Shown: in pieces, positions 1 through 8,730 of the stretch | Layout: each line of letters starts with the position of its first letter | Numbering within the stretch: the stretch's first letter is position 1 | DNA from: Glaesserella sp041814905 | GTDB lineage: Bacteria > Pseudomonadota > Gammaproteobacteria > Enterobacterales > Pasteurellaceae | NCBI RefSeq assembly: GCF_041814905.1 | Contig: NZ_JBGXYA010000017.1 | Coordinates: forward strand, 1-57,750 | Reading direction: 5' to 3' | DNA length: 57,750 nt | Notes under the pieces: generated by a model | Database searches by the model: none | What the model was told of the DNA's origin: nothing | The model's input: the letters and a program-made list of their open reading frames with translations, nothing else | Made by a program: the position numbers and the translations under genes

Positions 1-270
1 GCGTAGATTTTTCACCACACCACCACGCAATTTCAAGCGCTCGCTAAACAGCACATAGGCTTGATAGACGATATTTTTTTGCGGTTCTTTCGGCAGTTTA
101 CGCACAAAATAACCGACACTTTCCAACTCAAACGGTTGATCGCACTCTTCAATTTGTACTACATCACCGAGTAATGAACCGTCTATCGGCGAAATGGCGG
201 TGCCGAGTGAGTCAAATCCAACACTTAAATTCGCACTTGAGGCAGGCGCATAAATGCGTAAGACAGACAT
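1..270 (-). CDS. thrB: homoserine kinase ThrB, N-terminal part (runs off the window)
   Basis: Only the first 90 codons lie in the window; the gene continues beyond base 1. The reading begins MSVLRIYAPASSANLSVGFD, which matches the start of the GHMP-family homoserine kinase. That enzyme phosphorylates homoserine with ATP on the way to threonine. The ATG overlaps the thrA stop codon by one base (TAATG), and a GGAGCA ribosome binding site lies just upstream inside thrA, so the two are translationally coupled in the thr operon. Identification rests on this N-terminus and on position after thrA. The ATP-binding glycine-rich loop lies outside the window. Confidence 0.9.
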   Translation of the reverse strand, partial: MSVLRIYAPASSANLSVGFDSLGTAISPIDGSLLGDVVQIEECDQPFELESVGYFVRKLPKEPQKNIVYQAYVLFSERLKLRGGVVKNLR

Positions 271-2726
271 TAGTTTGCTCCTCCGTGTAGTGTACGAAGA
301 ATATCCGCAAAAATACCTGCTGCGGTTACATCATTACCCGCGCCGTAACCGCGTAAAAGCAGTGGAATCGGGCTGTAATAACGGGTGTAGAAAGCAAGGG
401 CGTTTTCGCCGTTTTTTACTTTATACAGCGGGTCGTCGCCATCGACTTCTTTGATGGCTACACGGCATTTACCGTTTTCAATCACGCCGACATAACGTAA
501 TACGTTACCACAAGCGGTCGCTTTCTCGATACGTTTTGCAAATTCGGTATCCAGTTCAGGCAACACGGTTAAAAACTCTTCCGCAGTTTTTCCGTCGGAG
601 AAGCCGTTTGGTAATACGCCTTCCACTTCAATATCGTCTAATTCAAGGGGTAAACCGGTTTCACGGGCTAAAATTAATAGTTTACGTGCAACGTCCTGAC
701 CGGATAAATCATCACGCGGATCCGGCTCGGTAAAGCCTTTTTCTTTTGCGATTAAGGTTGCTTGTGAAAGGGTTAAACCTTCTTCTAATTTTCCGAAAAT
801 GAATGAAAGCGAACCGGATAAAATTCCTTCAAACTTTTCCACTTCATCGCCGGCAGCAAGTAGATTTTGTAAGTTTTCAATAACAGGCAAACCAGCACCG
901 ACATTGGTTTCATAAAGGAACTTGTGTTGGCTTTGGCGTGCATTTTTACGCATTTCCAAATAGTATTCGTAGCTTGATGTATTGGCTTTTTTATTTGGGG
1001 TAATCACGTGGAAACCTTCTTTTAACGCGCGCGCATATAAATTGGCGACCGATTGTGCTGTGGTACAATCCACAAATACCGGGTTAATCACGTGGTTTAA
1101 TTTGATAAATGAAAGCAAAACATCAAAATCAGACGGTTGAGTTGCTGTTTCAAGATCGGTTTTCCAGTTGTCCAAGTTCAACCCATTTGCATTTAATAAC
1201 ATTTTAGTTGAGTTCGCTAAGGCGCAAACACGGATCTCAATATCCTTTTTTGCAAGATAGTCCTTTTGGTGTTTGATTTGCTCAATTAATTCACTCCCAA
1301 CGCCACCAACGCCGACTAAAAAAACATCAACCACTTTTTTGTCATTAAAGAGATGTTGGTGCGTCGCTTTTACCGCTTCAATTGCTTTATTTAGCGGTAC
1401 AACCGCTGAAATAGAGCGTTCTGACGAGCCTTGTGCAATCGCGGTAATGCTGATGTTGGCTTGAGCAAGGGCGGAGAAGAATTGTGCCGCAATTCCTTTA
1501 GCTGTCCGCATACCGTCACCTACTACAGAAACGATGGATAAATCTTTGATGACTTCAACCGGATCGAGTAATCCTTCTTTTAATTCTGCCGCAAATTCCG
1601 TATTCAGTGACACTAACGCTTTTTCTACAGATTTCACCGGGATACAAAAACTGATGCTGTATTCCGAAGAAGATTGGGTGATTAAAATTACTGAGATATT
1701 GGCCTTAGACATGGTAGAAAAAATACGGGCTGCCATACCGACCATACCTTGCATACCGGTTCCCGAGACGTTGAACATTGCGACATTATCTAAATTCGTA
1801 ATTCCTTTTACTTTTAAACCGTCATTTGGAACATCGCCGCTGATAATTGTGCCTTTACCTTCCGGATTACCGGTATTCTTAATTAAACAAGGAATATTTA
1901 ACGGTACTAACGGCCCGATGGTGCGCGGATGAATCACTTTTGCTCCAAAGTAAGAAAGCTCCATCGCTTCTTGGTAGCTCATCGACTCCAAACAGATTGC
2001 ATCCGGTACTAAACGAGGATCACAGGTATAAACACCATCCACATCTGTCCAAATTTCACAGATATCCGCTTTTAAGCACGCAGCTAAACAGGCGGCAGAG
2101 TAGTCGGAACCGTTACGGCCGAGTAACACCAATTCGCCTTGTTCATTACCCGCAGTAAAACCCGCCATTAACACCACATTTTTCTTTGGAATTGAAGCGG
2201 CATCCACCCGTTTGGTTGATTCTTCAATATCCACGGAAGATTCTAAATAACTACCGTGAGCAAGTAATTTTTCAACAGGATTAATTTGGGTTACCTCATA
2301 ACCTTTTGCCTCAAACCAAGCCCGCATCATCGCAATCGATAATTTTTCGCCACGGCTGTGTACCGTTGCACTGATATTATCCGGACAGAATTTATTTTTA
2401 GCCGCTTCGGCAGCGATGTTACAGATGTCGTCTAATTCCGCTTTGATAAAGGCACTTAATCCTTCACGGTCGAAATTGTTATTGACGGCATATAATCCGT
2501 TGATGATGTTGTTGAAAATGTCGGTGGCTTCGGTGAGATGAGATTCGTAGGATTCGCCGGTTTGGGCTTTATCGACAATGGCGACAAGATGGTTAGTGAT
2601 TTTAGCGGGGGCGGATAGTACGCCTGCGGCTTGATCTGCCAGATGTGCTTTCTCGATGATATCGGCAGCCTGCATAAAGCGTTCCGGATTGGCTAAAGAT
2701 GTGCCTCCAAATTTAAGAACTCGCAT
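270..2726 (-). CDS. thrA: bifunctional aspartokinase I / homoserine dehydrogenase I
   Basis: This 818-residue protein has the length and layout of E. coli ThrA (820). The aspartokinase domain opens with KFGGTSLANPERF, two ACT-type regulatory segments lie around residues 310-450, and a Rossmann-fold homoserine dehydrogenase domain starts near VFLVGVGGVGSELI at about 465. It catalyses the first and third steps from aspartate to threonine in the cytoplasm and in this family is inhibited by threonine. The ATG is preceded by AGGAGA. It is the first structural gene of the operon, followed by thrB with a one-base overlap, and lies behind the thr leader and attenuator. No damage is visible. Confidence 0.97.
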   Translation of the reverse strand: MRVLKFGGTSLANPERFMQAADIIEKAHLADQAAGVLSAPAKITNHLVAIVDKAQTGESYESHLTEATDIFNNIINGLYAVNNNFDREGLSAFIKAELDDICNIAAEAAKNKFCPDNISATVHSRGEKLSIAMMRAWFEAKGYEVTQINPVEKLLAHGSYLESSVDIEESTKRVDAASIPKKNVVLMAGFTAGNEQGELVLLGRNGSDYSAACLAACLKADICEIWTDVDGVYTCDPRLVPDAICLESMSYQEAMELSYFGAKVIHPRTIGPLVPLNIPCLIKNTGNPEGKGTIISGDVPNDGLKVKGITNLDNVAMFNVSGTGMQGMVGMAARIFSTMSKANISVILITQSSSEYSISFCIPVKSVEKALVSLNTEFAAELKEGLLDPVEVIKDLSIVSVVGDGMRTAKGIAAQFFSALAQANISITAIAQGSSERSISAVVPLNKAIEAVKATHQHLFNDKKVVDVFLVGVGGVGSELIEQIKHQKDYLAKKDIEIRVCALANSTKMLLNANGLNLDNWKTDLETATQPSDFDVLLSFIKLNHVINPVFVDCTTAQSVANLYARALKEGFHVITPNKKANTSSYEYYLEMRKNARQSQHKFLYETNVGAGLPVIENLQNLLAAGDEVEKFEGILSGSLSFIFGKLEEGLTLSQATLIAKEKGFTEPDPRDDLSGQDVARKLLILARETGLPLELDDIEVEGVLPNGFSDGKTAEEFLTVLPELDTEFAKRIEKATACGNVLRYVGVIENGKCRVAIKEVDGDDPLYKVKNGENALAFYTRYYSPIPLLLRGYGAGNDVTAAGIFADILRTLHGGAN

Positions 2727-2772
2727 AGTTTCTCCTGTGGATAATGGTTTAATATTTGCAAAATTAGATACG

Positions 2773-2799
2773 AAAAAACCCGCTTGTCAGCGGGTTTTT
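2773..2799 (-). terminator. thr operon attenuator terminator
   Basis: Read on the minus strand, CCCGC and GCGGG form a GC-rich stem with a short loop, followed by a run of six T. It lies between the Thr/Ile-rich leader peptide stop codon and thrA, which is the position of the attenuator in enteric thr operons. The loop arm CTGACAAGCGGG also resembles half of a USS. Confidence 0.8.
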
Positions 2800-2819
2800 C
2801 CTTTTATTCGTTCCCTTTT

Positions 2820-2894
2820 TTAACCACGAACACCCGCACTATGTTGGTACATAATGGTAATAATCGTTGTCATTGTCGTAGTTACAACATTCAT
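2820..2894 (-). CDS. thrL: thr operon leader peptide
   Basis: This 24-codon reading frame begins MNVVTTTMTTIITI and ends with TAA. It contains six threonine and three isoleucine codons clustered in residues 5-14, the signature of a thr attenuator peptide that senses charged tRNA-Thr and tRNA-Ile. AGGAA lies a few bases before the ATG. A hairpin with a T-run follows 20-45 bases downstream, then thrA. The peptide has no function of its own; ribosome stalling on it should prevent the terminator from forming. The frame is too short for routine gene finders but is well supported by its composition and place. Confidence 0.88.
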   Translation of the reverse strand: MNVVTTTMTTIITIMYQHSAGVRG

Positions 2895-3038
2895 CTCAAT
2901 TTCCTAATTGGTTGAGGGTCTAAAACGGTTGAAAGAATGGGCGAAATCGGTTGCTTTGTCAATAAATTTTTTCCGTTTTACTTAGATTTTTATTTGTTTG
3001 TCTTAGATCAAAAAATCATATATTCCTTGACTATTATT

Positions 3039-3047
3039 TGCTACTAT
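3039..3047 (+). promoter_or_regulatory. possible extended -10 promoter for sodA
   Basis: TGCTACTAT fits an extended -10 element (TG-N-TATAAT-like) about 50 bases ahead of the sodA start. No good -35 at 17 bases is visible, and the TTGACT at 3027 is too close to serve as one. This is a weak call. Confidence 0.3.
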
Positions 3048-3097
3048 AAGCGGTGAGTTTACACTCAAATTTTACCAATTATTTTGAGGATTTAAAA

Positions 3098-3739
3098 ATG
3101 GCATACACATTACCAGAATTAGGCTACGCTTATGATGCGTTAGAGCCGCATTTCGATGCAAAAACAATGGAAATCCACCATTCTAAACACCACCAAGCAT
3201 ATGTGAACAACGCAAACGCTGCATTAGAAGCGCATCCGGAATTATTAGATCAGTGTCCGGGTCAATTAATTTCTAATTTAGAGCAAGTTCCTGCGGACAA
3301 ACGTACTGCCGTGCGTAACAATGCCGGCGGTCACGTAAACCATACGCTTTTCTGGAAAGGTTTAAAAAAGGGCACAACTTTACAAGGTGCGTTGAAAGAT
3401 GCAATCGTGCGTGATTTTGGTTCTGTAGAGGCTTTCCAAGCAGAATTTGAAAAAGCGGCAACAACCCGTTTCGGTTCAGGCTGGGCATGGTTAGTCTTAG
3501 AAGACGGCAAATTAGCGGTGGTTTCAACGGCTAACCAAGATTCTCCGTTAATGGGTAAAGAAGTTGCGGGAGTTTCAGGCTATCCGATTTTAGGCTTAGA
3601 TGTTTGGGAACACGCTTACTACTTAAATTACCAAAACCGCCGTCCGGATTACATCAAAGCATTCTGGCACGTAGTGAATTGGGATGAAGCAGCTCGTCGT
3701 TATGAGAAAAAATTAGAAAATTGCAGTTGCGCAAAATAA
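3098..3739 (+). CDS. sodA: manganese superoxide dismutase
   Basis: This 213-residue protein dismutates superoxide to hydrogen peroxide and oxygen in the cytoplasm. Metal ligands are visible as H27, H82 in the GGHVNH motif, and the Asp and His of DVWEHAYYL near residue 170. The GGHVNHTLFW and NQDSPL motifs favour the Mn type over the Fe type. The ATG at 3098 was chosen because it has a GAGGA site nine bases upstream and gives the usual N-terminus MAYTLPELGYAYDALEP; the frame is open further upstream to 3053. The gene stands alone and is followed by a USS inverted pair. Confidence 0.96.
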   Translation: MAYTLPELGYAYDALEPHFDAKTMEIHHSKHHQAYVNNANAALEAHPELLDQCPGQLISNLEQVPADKRTAVRNNAGGHVNHTLFWKGLKKGTTLQGALKDAIVRDFGSVEAFQAEFEKAATTRFGSGWAWLVLEDGKLAVVSTANQDSPLMGKEVAGVSGYPILGLDVWEHAYYLNYQNRRPDYIKAFWHVVNWDEAARRYEKKLENCSCAK

Positions 3740-3759
3740 GTTAAGTTGATTTATTGCTA

Positions 3760-3824
3760 ACAAGCGGTCAGTTTCGGAAAAAGTTTTGCAATTTGCAAAA
3801 TTTTTGTAAGATCTGACCGCTTGT
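3760..3824 (+). terminator. USS inverted pair, probable sodA terminator
   Basis: ACAAGCGGTCAG at 3760-3771 is exactly complementary to CTGACCGCTTGT at 3813-3824, a 12-bp stem with a 41-base loop that itself contains ATTTGCAAAATTTTTG. This is a pair of Apl-type uptake signals in inverted orientation between sodA and the next gene. Such pairs in this window mostly sit after genes and can act as terminators. Confidence 0.6.
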
Positions 3825-3845
3825 ATTTTATCAGAGGAAATAAAA

Positions 3846-4574
3846 ATGTCCCTTGCCGATTTGCTCCATCACCGTCGTTCCTTGCGTTATTATGATCCGT
3901 CCAAACCGATTGAGAGCGAAAAGGTAAAATATTGTCTGCAACTTGCAACGCTTGCTCCAAGTAGTTCGAACTTGCAACTTTATGAGTTCTATCACATTAC
4001 CGAACAAAACCTGTTACAACAATTAGCCAGAGCATGTTTAAGTCAGCAACCGGCGACTACAGCGCAACAGATGGTGGTATTTGTCGCCCGCCAAGATCTG
4101 CATAAACAACGTGCGCAAGCCGTATTAGCCTTTGAACGCGATAATATCCAACGCAACAGCCCGCCCGAGGTTCGTGAGCGTCGTACCCGAGGTAAAACGC
4201 TTTACTATGGAAAATTGCTCCCGTTTTTCTATGCTCACTGTTTCGGGTTGGTTGGCGCATTTCGTAAAAGCATTGCTTGTGTTACTCACTTATTTCGCCC
4301 TGTGATGACGGATGTTTCCGAGTCGGACTGCCGTGTAATGACGCATAAAAGTTGTGCTTTGGCGGCGCAAACTTTTATGATTGCAATGGCGGAACAAGGC
4401 TATGATACTTGCCCGATGGAAGGGTTCGATAGCTATCACGTCAGAAAAATACTGAATTTGCCACGCGCAGCGGAAATTACGATGGTGATAGCGTGCGGCA
4501 TTCGTGAAGAGGGACGCGGAATTTGGGGAGATCGTTTCCGAATCCCCTTTGAGCAGGTGTACAAGCGGTTATAA
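3846..4574 (+). CDS. nitroreductase family protein
   Basis: This 242-residue protein has the N-terminal nitroreductase signature RRSLRYYDPSKPIE followed by LAPSSSNLQLYEFYHI, which in this family binds FMN. Family members reduce nitro compounds, quinones or flavins with NAD(P)H; the natural substrate here cannot be told. The C-terminal part has the family-typical GYDTCPMEGFD stretch. AGAGGAAA precedes the ATG. The last codons read YKRL and are formed by a USS (ACAAGCGGT at 4561), a common way for this group to carry an uptake signal at a gene end. Convergent with yacG. Confidence 0.85.
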   Translation: MSLADLLHHRRSLRYYDPSKPIESEKVKYCLQLATLAPSSSNLQLYEFYHITEQNLLQQLARACLSQQPATTAQQMVVFVARQDLHKQRAQAVLAFERDNIQRNSPPEVRERRTRGKTLYYGKLLPFFYAHCFGLVGAFRKSIACVTHLFRPVMTDVSESDCRVMTHKSCALAAQTFMIAMAEQGYDTCPMEGFDSYHVRKILNLPRAAEITMVIACGIREEGRGIWGDRFRIPFEQVYKRL

Positions 4575-4591
4575 TTTGTTCGGATAGGCGA

Positions 4592-4774
4592 TTAAGCTTC
4601 TTTTTGCAACTCCGCACTCATTAAATCCTCTCCTTCGCCGGCAATACGTTTTTTTTCATCCGCCCAATCGCCTAAATCGATGAGCTGGCAACGTTTGCTG
4701 CAGAACGGGCGATATTTGTTCTCCGGCAACCAAGCTACTTCTTTTTGGCAAGTCGGGCAATTTACTACAGTCAT
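4592..4774 (-). CDS. yacG: DNA gyrase inhibitor / zinc-binding protein YacG
   Basis: This 60-residue protein carries the YacG zinc motif: CPTC at residues 6-9 and CSKRC at about 25-29. E. coli YacG binds GyrB and blocks gyrase activity on DNA. The motif LIDLGDWADEKKRIAGE is typical of the family. The start codon overlaps the coaE stop (ATGA), the same coaE-yacG order seen in other gammaproteobacteria, so it is the last gene of the pilABCD-coaE-yacG run. Confidence 0.92.
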   Translation of the reverse strand: MTVVNCPTCQKEVAWLPENKYRPFCSKRCQLIDLGDWADEKKRIAGEGEDLMSAELQKEA

Positions 4775-5397
4775 GGTTTGTTTCCTTTTTGTACTGCTAA
4801 GGTTAAATAGTGCCGATGAAGGGAATGAACTTGTTGTTTAAGCCGAGGTAAGTTCTCTTCAAGCGGTAAGTTATTTTCGATAATATCATCGGCATAGCTT
4901 AAGCGTGTCAGGCGATCAACTTGCGAAGCAATCATATTGCGTATGGTTTCAATATTGCTTTGATCGCGTTTTAGGACTCGTTCCAATTGGATTTCAGGCA
5001 GAACATCTACCACCAGTATTCTATCGCATAATGATGTGAGCTGGTTTTCAATCAACAGCGGCACAACCCAAAGGGCATAAGGATAACGGACATTCTCAAG
5101 CTGGGTAAGCATTGTTTCGCGTATTGCCGGATGTAATAAATGATTTAACCAGCTTTTTTGTCGGTCATCTTCAAATATAATTTGGCGTAATGTGGCACGA
5201 TTCAGTTCACCGTTTGAGGTTAAAATCGTTTGACCGAAATGCTCCGTAATTTTTGCCAATAACGGAGAGCCTTTTTCAACTACTTGTCGGGCAACCACAT
5301 CCGCATCAATTACCGGCACGCCGATTTCGGCAAACAACCGCTCAATAGTGCTTTTTCCGCTGCCGATTCCGCCGGTTAAGCCGACAATATAAGTCAT
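4771..5397 (-). CDS. coaE: dephospho-CoA kinase
   Basis: This 208-residue kinase performs the last step of coenzyme A synthesis, ATP-dependent phosphorylation of dephospho-CoA. The P-loop GLTGGIGSGKST lies at the N-terminus and the family motif PVIDADVVARQVVE follows near residue 33. The start at 5397 (MTYIVGLTGG) was chosen over the longer frame from 5442 because it has GGAAG upstream, matches the family N-terminus and avoids overlap with pilD. It lies 13 bases after pilD and overlaps yacG by four bases, so it is probably co-transcribed with the pilus genes. Confidence 0.95.
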   Translation of the reverse strand: MTYIVGLTGGIGSGKSTIERLFAEIGVPVIDADVVARQVVEKGSPLLAKITEHFGQTILTSNGELNRATLRQIIFEDDRQKSWLNHLLHPAIRETMLTQLENVRYPYALWVVPLLIENQLTSLCDRILVVDVLPEIQLERVLKRDQSNIETIRNMIASQVDRLTRLSYADDIIENNLPLEENLPRLKQQVHSLHRHYLTLAVQKGNKP

Positions 5398-5410
5398 CCG
5401 AATGCTTCCG

Positions 5411-6097
5411 TTAAGTATTAAAAACGGTAGGAATTCTATCAATAAATAGGATAAAAGTCGAAATCGTGATAAAAGGAATAAAAGGCAATCGATGAATATT
5501 TTTCCGGCATATCAACTTATAGCATAGGGCAAAAAATAAGCCGCATAGTGATGAATAAAGTAGTAATAGCATCATCTGTTCTATGGTAAATAGCGGTGTA
5601 AGCGCAATCAATAAAACCACATCGCCTATGCCCAGCATCTCTTGATTAAACAGTCGGTTAGTTAGCGGGATAAAAATCGTGAAAAACAATGAAGTAAACA
5701 GTAAATTAAGTAAATGCAGATAGAGAGCTGTCTGATCGTAAAACAGGAGTTGGGCGATAGACAACATAAATATCAAGGCAACATAGCGGATATCGGTTAA
5801 GTAATAAACAGAATCCAACAATGAAAGATAAAGCAAAATCAGACTGATGAATATCAACGGTAGCGGTAATGTCTTGAATATCCATAAAACGAATGGAAAA
5901 AGCAAATAGAAAAGATAAAATCGCCGACAGGCTTTTACCTGTAAAGGTGATTTCGATAAAAATTCATTAAAAGTTATATCGGAGGGCAACATCTGCTGAT
6001 AATCTTCATAAATCTGTTTATTAATTCTTAGTGGAAATTTAGCCCATTCTTGCTTAAACCAATATGCCAATATTAAGCCGATTAACAGTAGCATCAT
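5411..6097 (-). CDS. pilD: type IV prepilin peptidase
   Basis: This 228-residue, strongly hydrophobic protein has the two aspartates expected of an A24-type leader peptidase, in SLLDSVYYLTD and in the GIGDVVLL motif. It should cut the PilA leader in the inner membrane. It lacks the N-terminal four-cysteine zinc domain of longer PilD proteins; short PilD proteins without it are usual in Pasteurellaceae, so this is not read as a truncation. Its start overlaps the pilC stop by four bases. The A. pleuropneumoniae name is apfD. Confidence 0.9.
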   Translation of the reverse strand: MMLLLIGLILAYWFKQEWAKFPLRINKQIYEDYQQMLPSDITFNEFLSKSPLQVKACRRFYLFYLLFPFVLWIFKTLPLPLIFISLILLYLSLLDSVYYLTDIRYVALIFMLSIAQLLFYDQTALYLHLLNLLFTSLFFTIFIPLTNRLFNQEMLGIGDVVLLIALTPLFTIEQMMLLLLYSSLCGLFFALCYKLICRKNIHRLPFIPFITISTFILFIDRIPTVFNT

Positions 6098-7290
6098 GAA
6101 ATCACTCCGCCCATATCAAAAATCGGTAGATATAAACCGACAATAATGGTGCCGACAATTACGCCCATTACTAGCATTAACATGGGTTCTAACAGTTGCG
6201 AAAGTATATCGATTTGGTAATCAAGTTTTTGCTGATAAGTTTCGCTGACGTGTTCAAGCATTTTTGCCAACTGCCCGCTACGTTCACCCGTGGCAATCAT
6301 TTGAATGACATCAGAGTTAAACACCATTGGATTGAGTCCTTCTGAAAAACGGTAGCCTTGTTTAAGCAATATCAACATAAACTGCACTTCTTTTTCTAAA
6401 ATCGGATCGCTTTGTTTCGCGGATAAAAATGAATGTAAAATGAGATCTAATCGTAGGTGTGCGCCCAACATTAATCCACAATTTTGGCAAAAATAGATAA
6501 TGCGGGATTGGTGAATAATGCTGTTAAAAATTGGTAACCGTCCTAACAAAGCGGTGTTGAACCGGCGTATCAGCGAAGTTTTCTTCGCTAAAATAATTAT
6601 GCAAACGGCTGTAAGTAGTCCGAAAAGCAGTAGTGTCTGAATATGTTGTTGCAGAAATTCGGATAGAAAAAACAGCATCTCGGTAATTAACGGCAATGTT
6701 GCTTTTTTGCTGCTGTAAAGATCAGCAAATTTAGGCACAATAAAAATCAGTAATAGTAGGGAAAGGCTGACGGATATCGATAAAATAATCAGTGGATAAA
6801 ACAGAATTTTTCTGACCTTTTTCATCATTTTGTCAAATTTTTCACGGGAATGCGCAATATTGGATAAAATTGTGGATAAATTTCCGCTGGCTTCTCCCAT
6901 TTTAATCAGTTGAATTTCTTGTGGCTGTAAATATGTCGACTGTTTTTCTAATGCAGAGGAAAAAGAAAATCCTGCTTCGATTTGTTGAATAATTCCGTTC
7001 AACCATAAATAGAGTTTGCCGTTTTCGCAATTCTCCAACAACATCGATAGACTCTGCTTCAGAGGAATAGCGGCATTAATCAGTAGCGCGAGTTGACGGA
7101 TAAGTTGCGTGATTTCACTCTGTTTTGGCTTTTGCGATAAAACAAAATTACGTTGAATTCGAATATGTTGATAACCTTTTTCCAGCAGCTGTTTTTCTAC
7201 CTTGTCACGGCTTTGCGCAAGGTATTTCCCTTGTTGTTTCTGTTGAAATCGATTAATCGCTTTCCAGTGGAACTGGTAGATTCGGGGCAT
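6094..7290 (-). CDS. pilC: type IV pilus inner-membrane assembly protein
   Basis: This 398-residue protein belongs to the GspF/PilC family. It has two repeats of the family domain, each with the pattern exemplified by IKMGEASGNLSTIL and MIATGERSGQLAKML, and three hydrophobic segments around residues 165-190, 215-235 and 365-390. It forms the inner-membrane platform that works with the PilB ATPase. The ATG overlaps the pilB stop as TAATG and the pilD start overlaps its own stop, so pilBCD are translationally coupled. The A. pleuropneumoniae name is apfC. Confidence 0.93.
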   Translation of the reverse strand: MPRIYQFHWKAINRFQQKQQGKYLAQSRDKVEKQLLEKGYQHIRIQRNFVLSQKPKQSEITQLIRQLALLINAAIPLKQSLSMLLENCENGKLYLWLNGIIQQIEAGFSFSSALEKQSTYLQPQEIQLIKMGEASGNLSTILSNIAHSREKFDKMMKKVRKILFYPLIILSISVSLSLLLLIFIVPKFADLYSSKKATLPLITEMLFFLSEFLQQHIQTLLLFGLLTAVCIIILAKKTSLIRRFNTALLGRLPIFNSIIHQSRIIYFCQNCGLMLGAHLRLDLILHSFLSAKQSDPILEKEVQFMLILLKQGYRFSEGLNPMVFNSDVIQMIATGERSGQLAKMLEHVSETYQQKLDYQIDILSQLLEPMLMLVMGVIVGTIIVGLYLPIFDMGGVIS

Positions 7291-8687
7291 TATGTCTCTC
7301 CTCCCATTACTCTTTCAACTTCGGTGATATCCGTTACGCCCTGAGTTATCTTTTGTTTGGCACTGGCAAAGAGTGTCGGATAGTCCAAACAAGCGGTCTG
7401 TTTGTCGAAATAATTTGCAAATCGACTGAAACATTGGTAAACGCCGATGCGCCCTTTGTATCCTTGATAACAGCCTTCACAGCCCTTGCCTTTACATGTC
7501 GGGCAGATTTTGCGGACTAACCGTTGGGCAATGATTAACAGCAAGGCATTTTTAATTTCATAATCTTCAATGCCTAGTTGCTTTAGGCGTTCAATGGCAG
7601 ACGGCGCATCGTTGGTATGTAAGGTGGAAAGCACCAAATGTCCGGTTTGTGCCGCCCGTAATGCGATTTTGGCACTTTCTTCATCACGAATTTCACCGAG
7701 CATAATAATGTCGGGATCTTGACGTAGAAAAGTGCGTAATAATTGGCTGAAATCCAGCTGAATGGCGTGATTGACTTGTGTTTGAATCAATCCCTCAATT
7801 TCGATTTCTATCGGATCTTCGGCAGTTAAAATATGCTTGTCGTTTTGGTTTAAATAGGTGAGGGCGCTATATAGCGTAATGCTTTTACCACTCCCGGTCG
7901 GGCCGGTTACCAAAATCAATCCCTGTGGCTGTTTTAACGCGTATAGTAACCTCTCTTTTTGCGTTTCATCAAAACCTAAAGAGAGGAAATCCAATTGAGT
8001 CGGTTTATTTTTTTGTAAACGCAACACGACCTTTTCGCCGTGATTCGTCGGCAGGGTTGAAACACGAAAATCCAACGTTTCAGCCAATGCCGTTGTAAAG
8101 CTGAATTGACCGTCTTGCGGTAAGCGGGATTCGCTGATGTCTAATTTTGCTAATAATTTCAAGCGGGAAATAATCCTTGCAGTGAATTGGTTGGAAAGTG
8201 TCTTGTAGATATGTAGAACACCGTCGATACGTAGCCGAATAATCAATTTGTCCTTATGCGGTTCAATATGAATATCCGAAGCATTTTTACTTAAACAGAA
8301 CTTGAACAAATTATCCAATAACTGAATAATCGGGTCGGTAAAATTAAGCTGCTCCGATGGTTTTTCTGAAGAAAGGTAAGTGATTTCGGTATTTTCATGC
8401 AAGGGATGTTGTTCGGGAGAGAGCTGATTGAGCAGGTATTTCAGTTCTTCCGAAGTAACTAACACCGGCTCAATCTGCTTGTGGGTCATAAAGGCAAAAA
8501 TTTCACAAGCGCTGAGATTTTTCTCATCATCAATCGCCAGCCATAATTTCTGTTCATCTTCTTTTACCGGTATGGCTAAATAACGTAGCAGTAGTTGTTT
8601 CTCTTCACAATTTTGCAGCCAACGGCTTTCCGAAATTTCAAATAATCGCTCGGTTTTATGTTCATAGATTGAATATTGACTCAGCAT
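7290..8687 (-). CDS. pilB: type IV pilus assembly ATPase
   Basis: This GspE/PilB-type hexameric ATPase powers pilus extension and, in Pasteurellaceae, DNA uptake. The Walker A box is TGPTGSGKSITLYSAL, the Asp and His boxes lie around DPDIIMLGEIRDEES and GHLVLSTLHTNDA, and a four-cysteine zinc motif CPTCKGKGCEGC lies near the C-terminus. The start is placed at MLSQYSIYEH (8687), which has GGGAA six bases upstream; the frame is open to ATG 8711, but that codon sits inside a hairpin and has no ribosome binding site. The product is 465 residues. A USS (7389-7397) lies inside the gene. The A. pleuropneumoniae name is apfB. Confidence 0.94.
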   Translation of the reverse strand: MLSQYSIYEHKTERLFEISESRWLQNCEEKQLLLRYLAIPVKEDEQKLWLAIDDEKNLSACEIFAFMTHKQIEPVLVTSEELKYLLNQLSPEQHPLHENTEITYLSSEKPSEQLNFTDPIIQLLDNLFKFCLSKNASDIHIEPHKDKLIIRLRIDGVLHIYKTLSNQFTARIISRLKLLAKLDISESRLPQDGQFSFTTALAETLDFRVSTLPTNHGEKVVLRLQKNKPTQLDFLSLGFDETQKERLLYALKQPQGLILVTGPTGSGKSITLYSALTYLNQNDKHILTAEDPIEIEIEGLIQTQVNHAIQLDFSQLLRTFLRQDPDIIMLGEIRDEESAKIALRAAQTGHLVLSTLHTNDAPSAIERLKQLGIEDYEIKNALLLIIAQRLVRKICPTCKGKGCEGCYQGYKGRIGVYQCFSRFANYFDKQTACLDYPTLFASAKQKITQGVTDITEVERVMGGET

Positions 8688-8702
8688 AAGCATTTCCCGA
8701 AA

Positions 8703-8721
8703 GGCACGCATAATACGTGCC
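8703..8721 (-). terminator. hairpin between pilA and pilB
   Basis: GGCACG and CGTGCC form a perfect 6-bp stem with a 7-base loop directly after the pilA stop codon, followed by only a short T-run on the minus strand. It may be a partial terminator or an mRNA-stabilising end that gives more pilA than pilBCD transcript. Confidence 0.45.
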
Positions 8722-8730
8722 GTTATTTAA

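Noticed and set aside
3027..3050. TTGACT followed by TATAAG as the sodA promoter
   Set aside because: The spacing is 12 bases, too short for a sigma-70 promoter; the extended -10 reading was kept at low confidence instead.
5411..6097. PilD as a truncated pseudogene because the N-terminal cysteine domain is missing
   Set aside because: Both catalytic aspartates and the membrane helices are intact and it is tightly coupled to pilC; short PilD proteins are normal in this family of bacteria.
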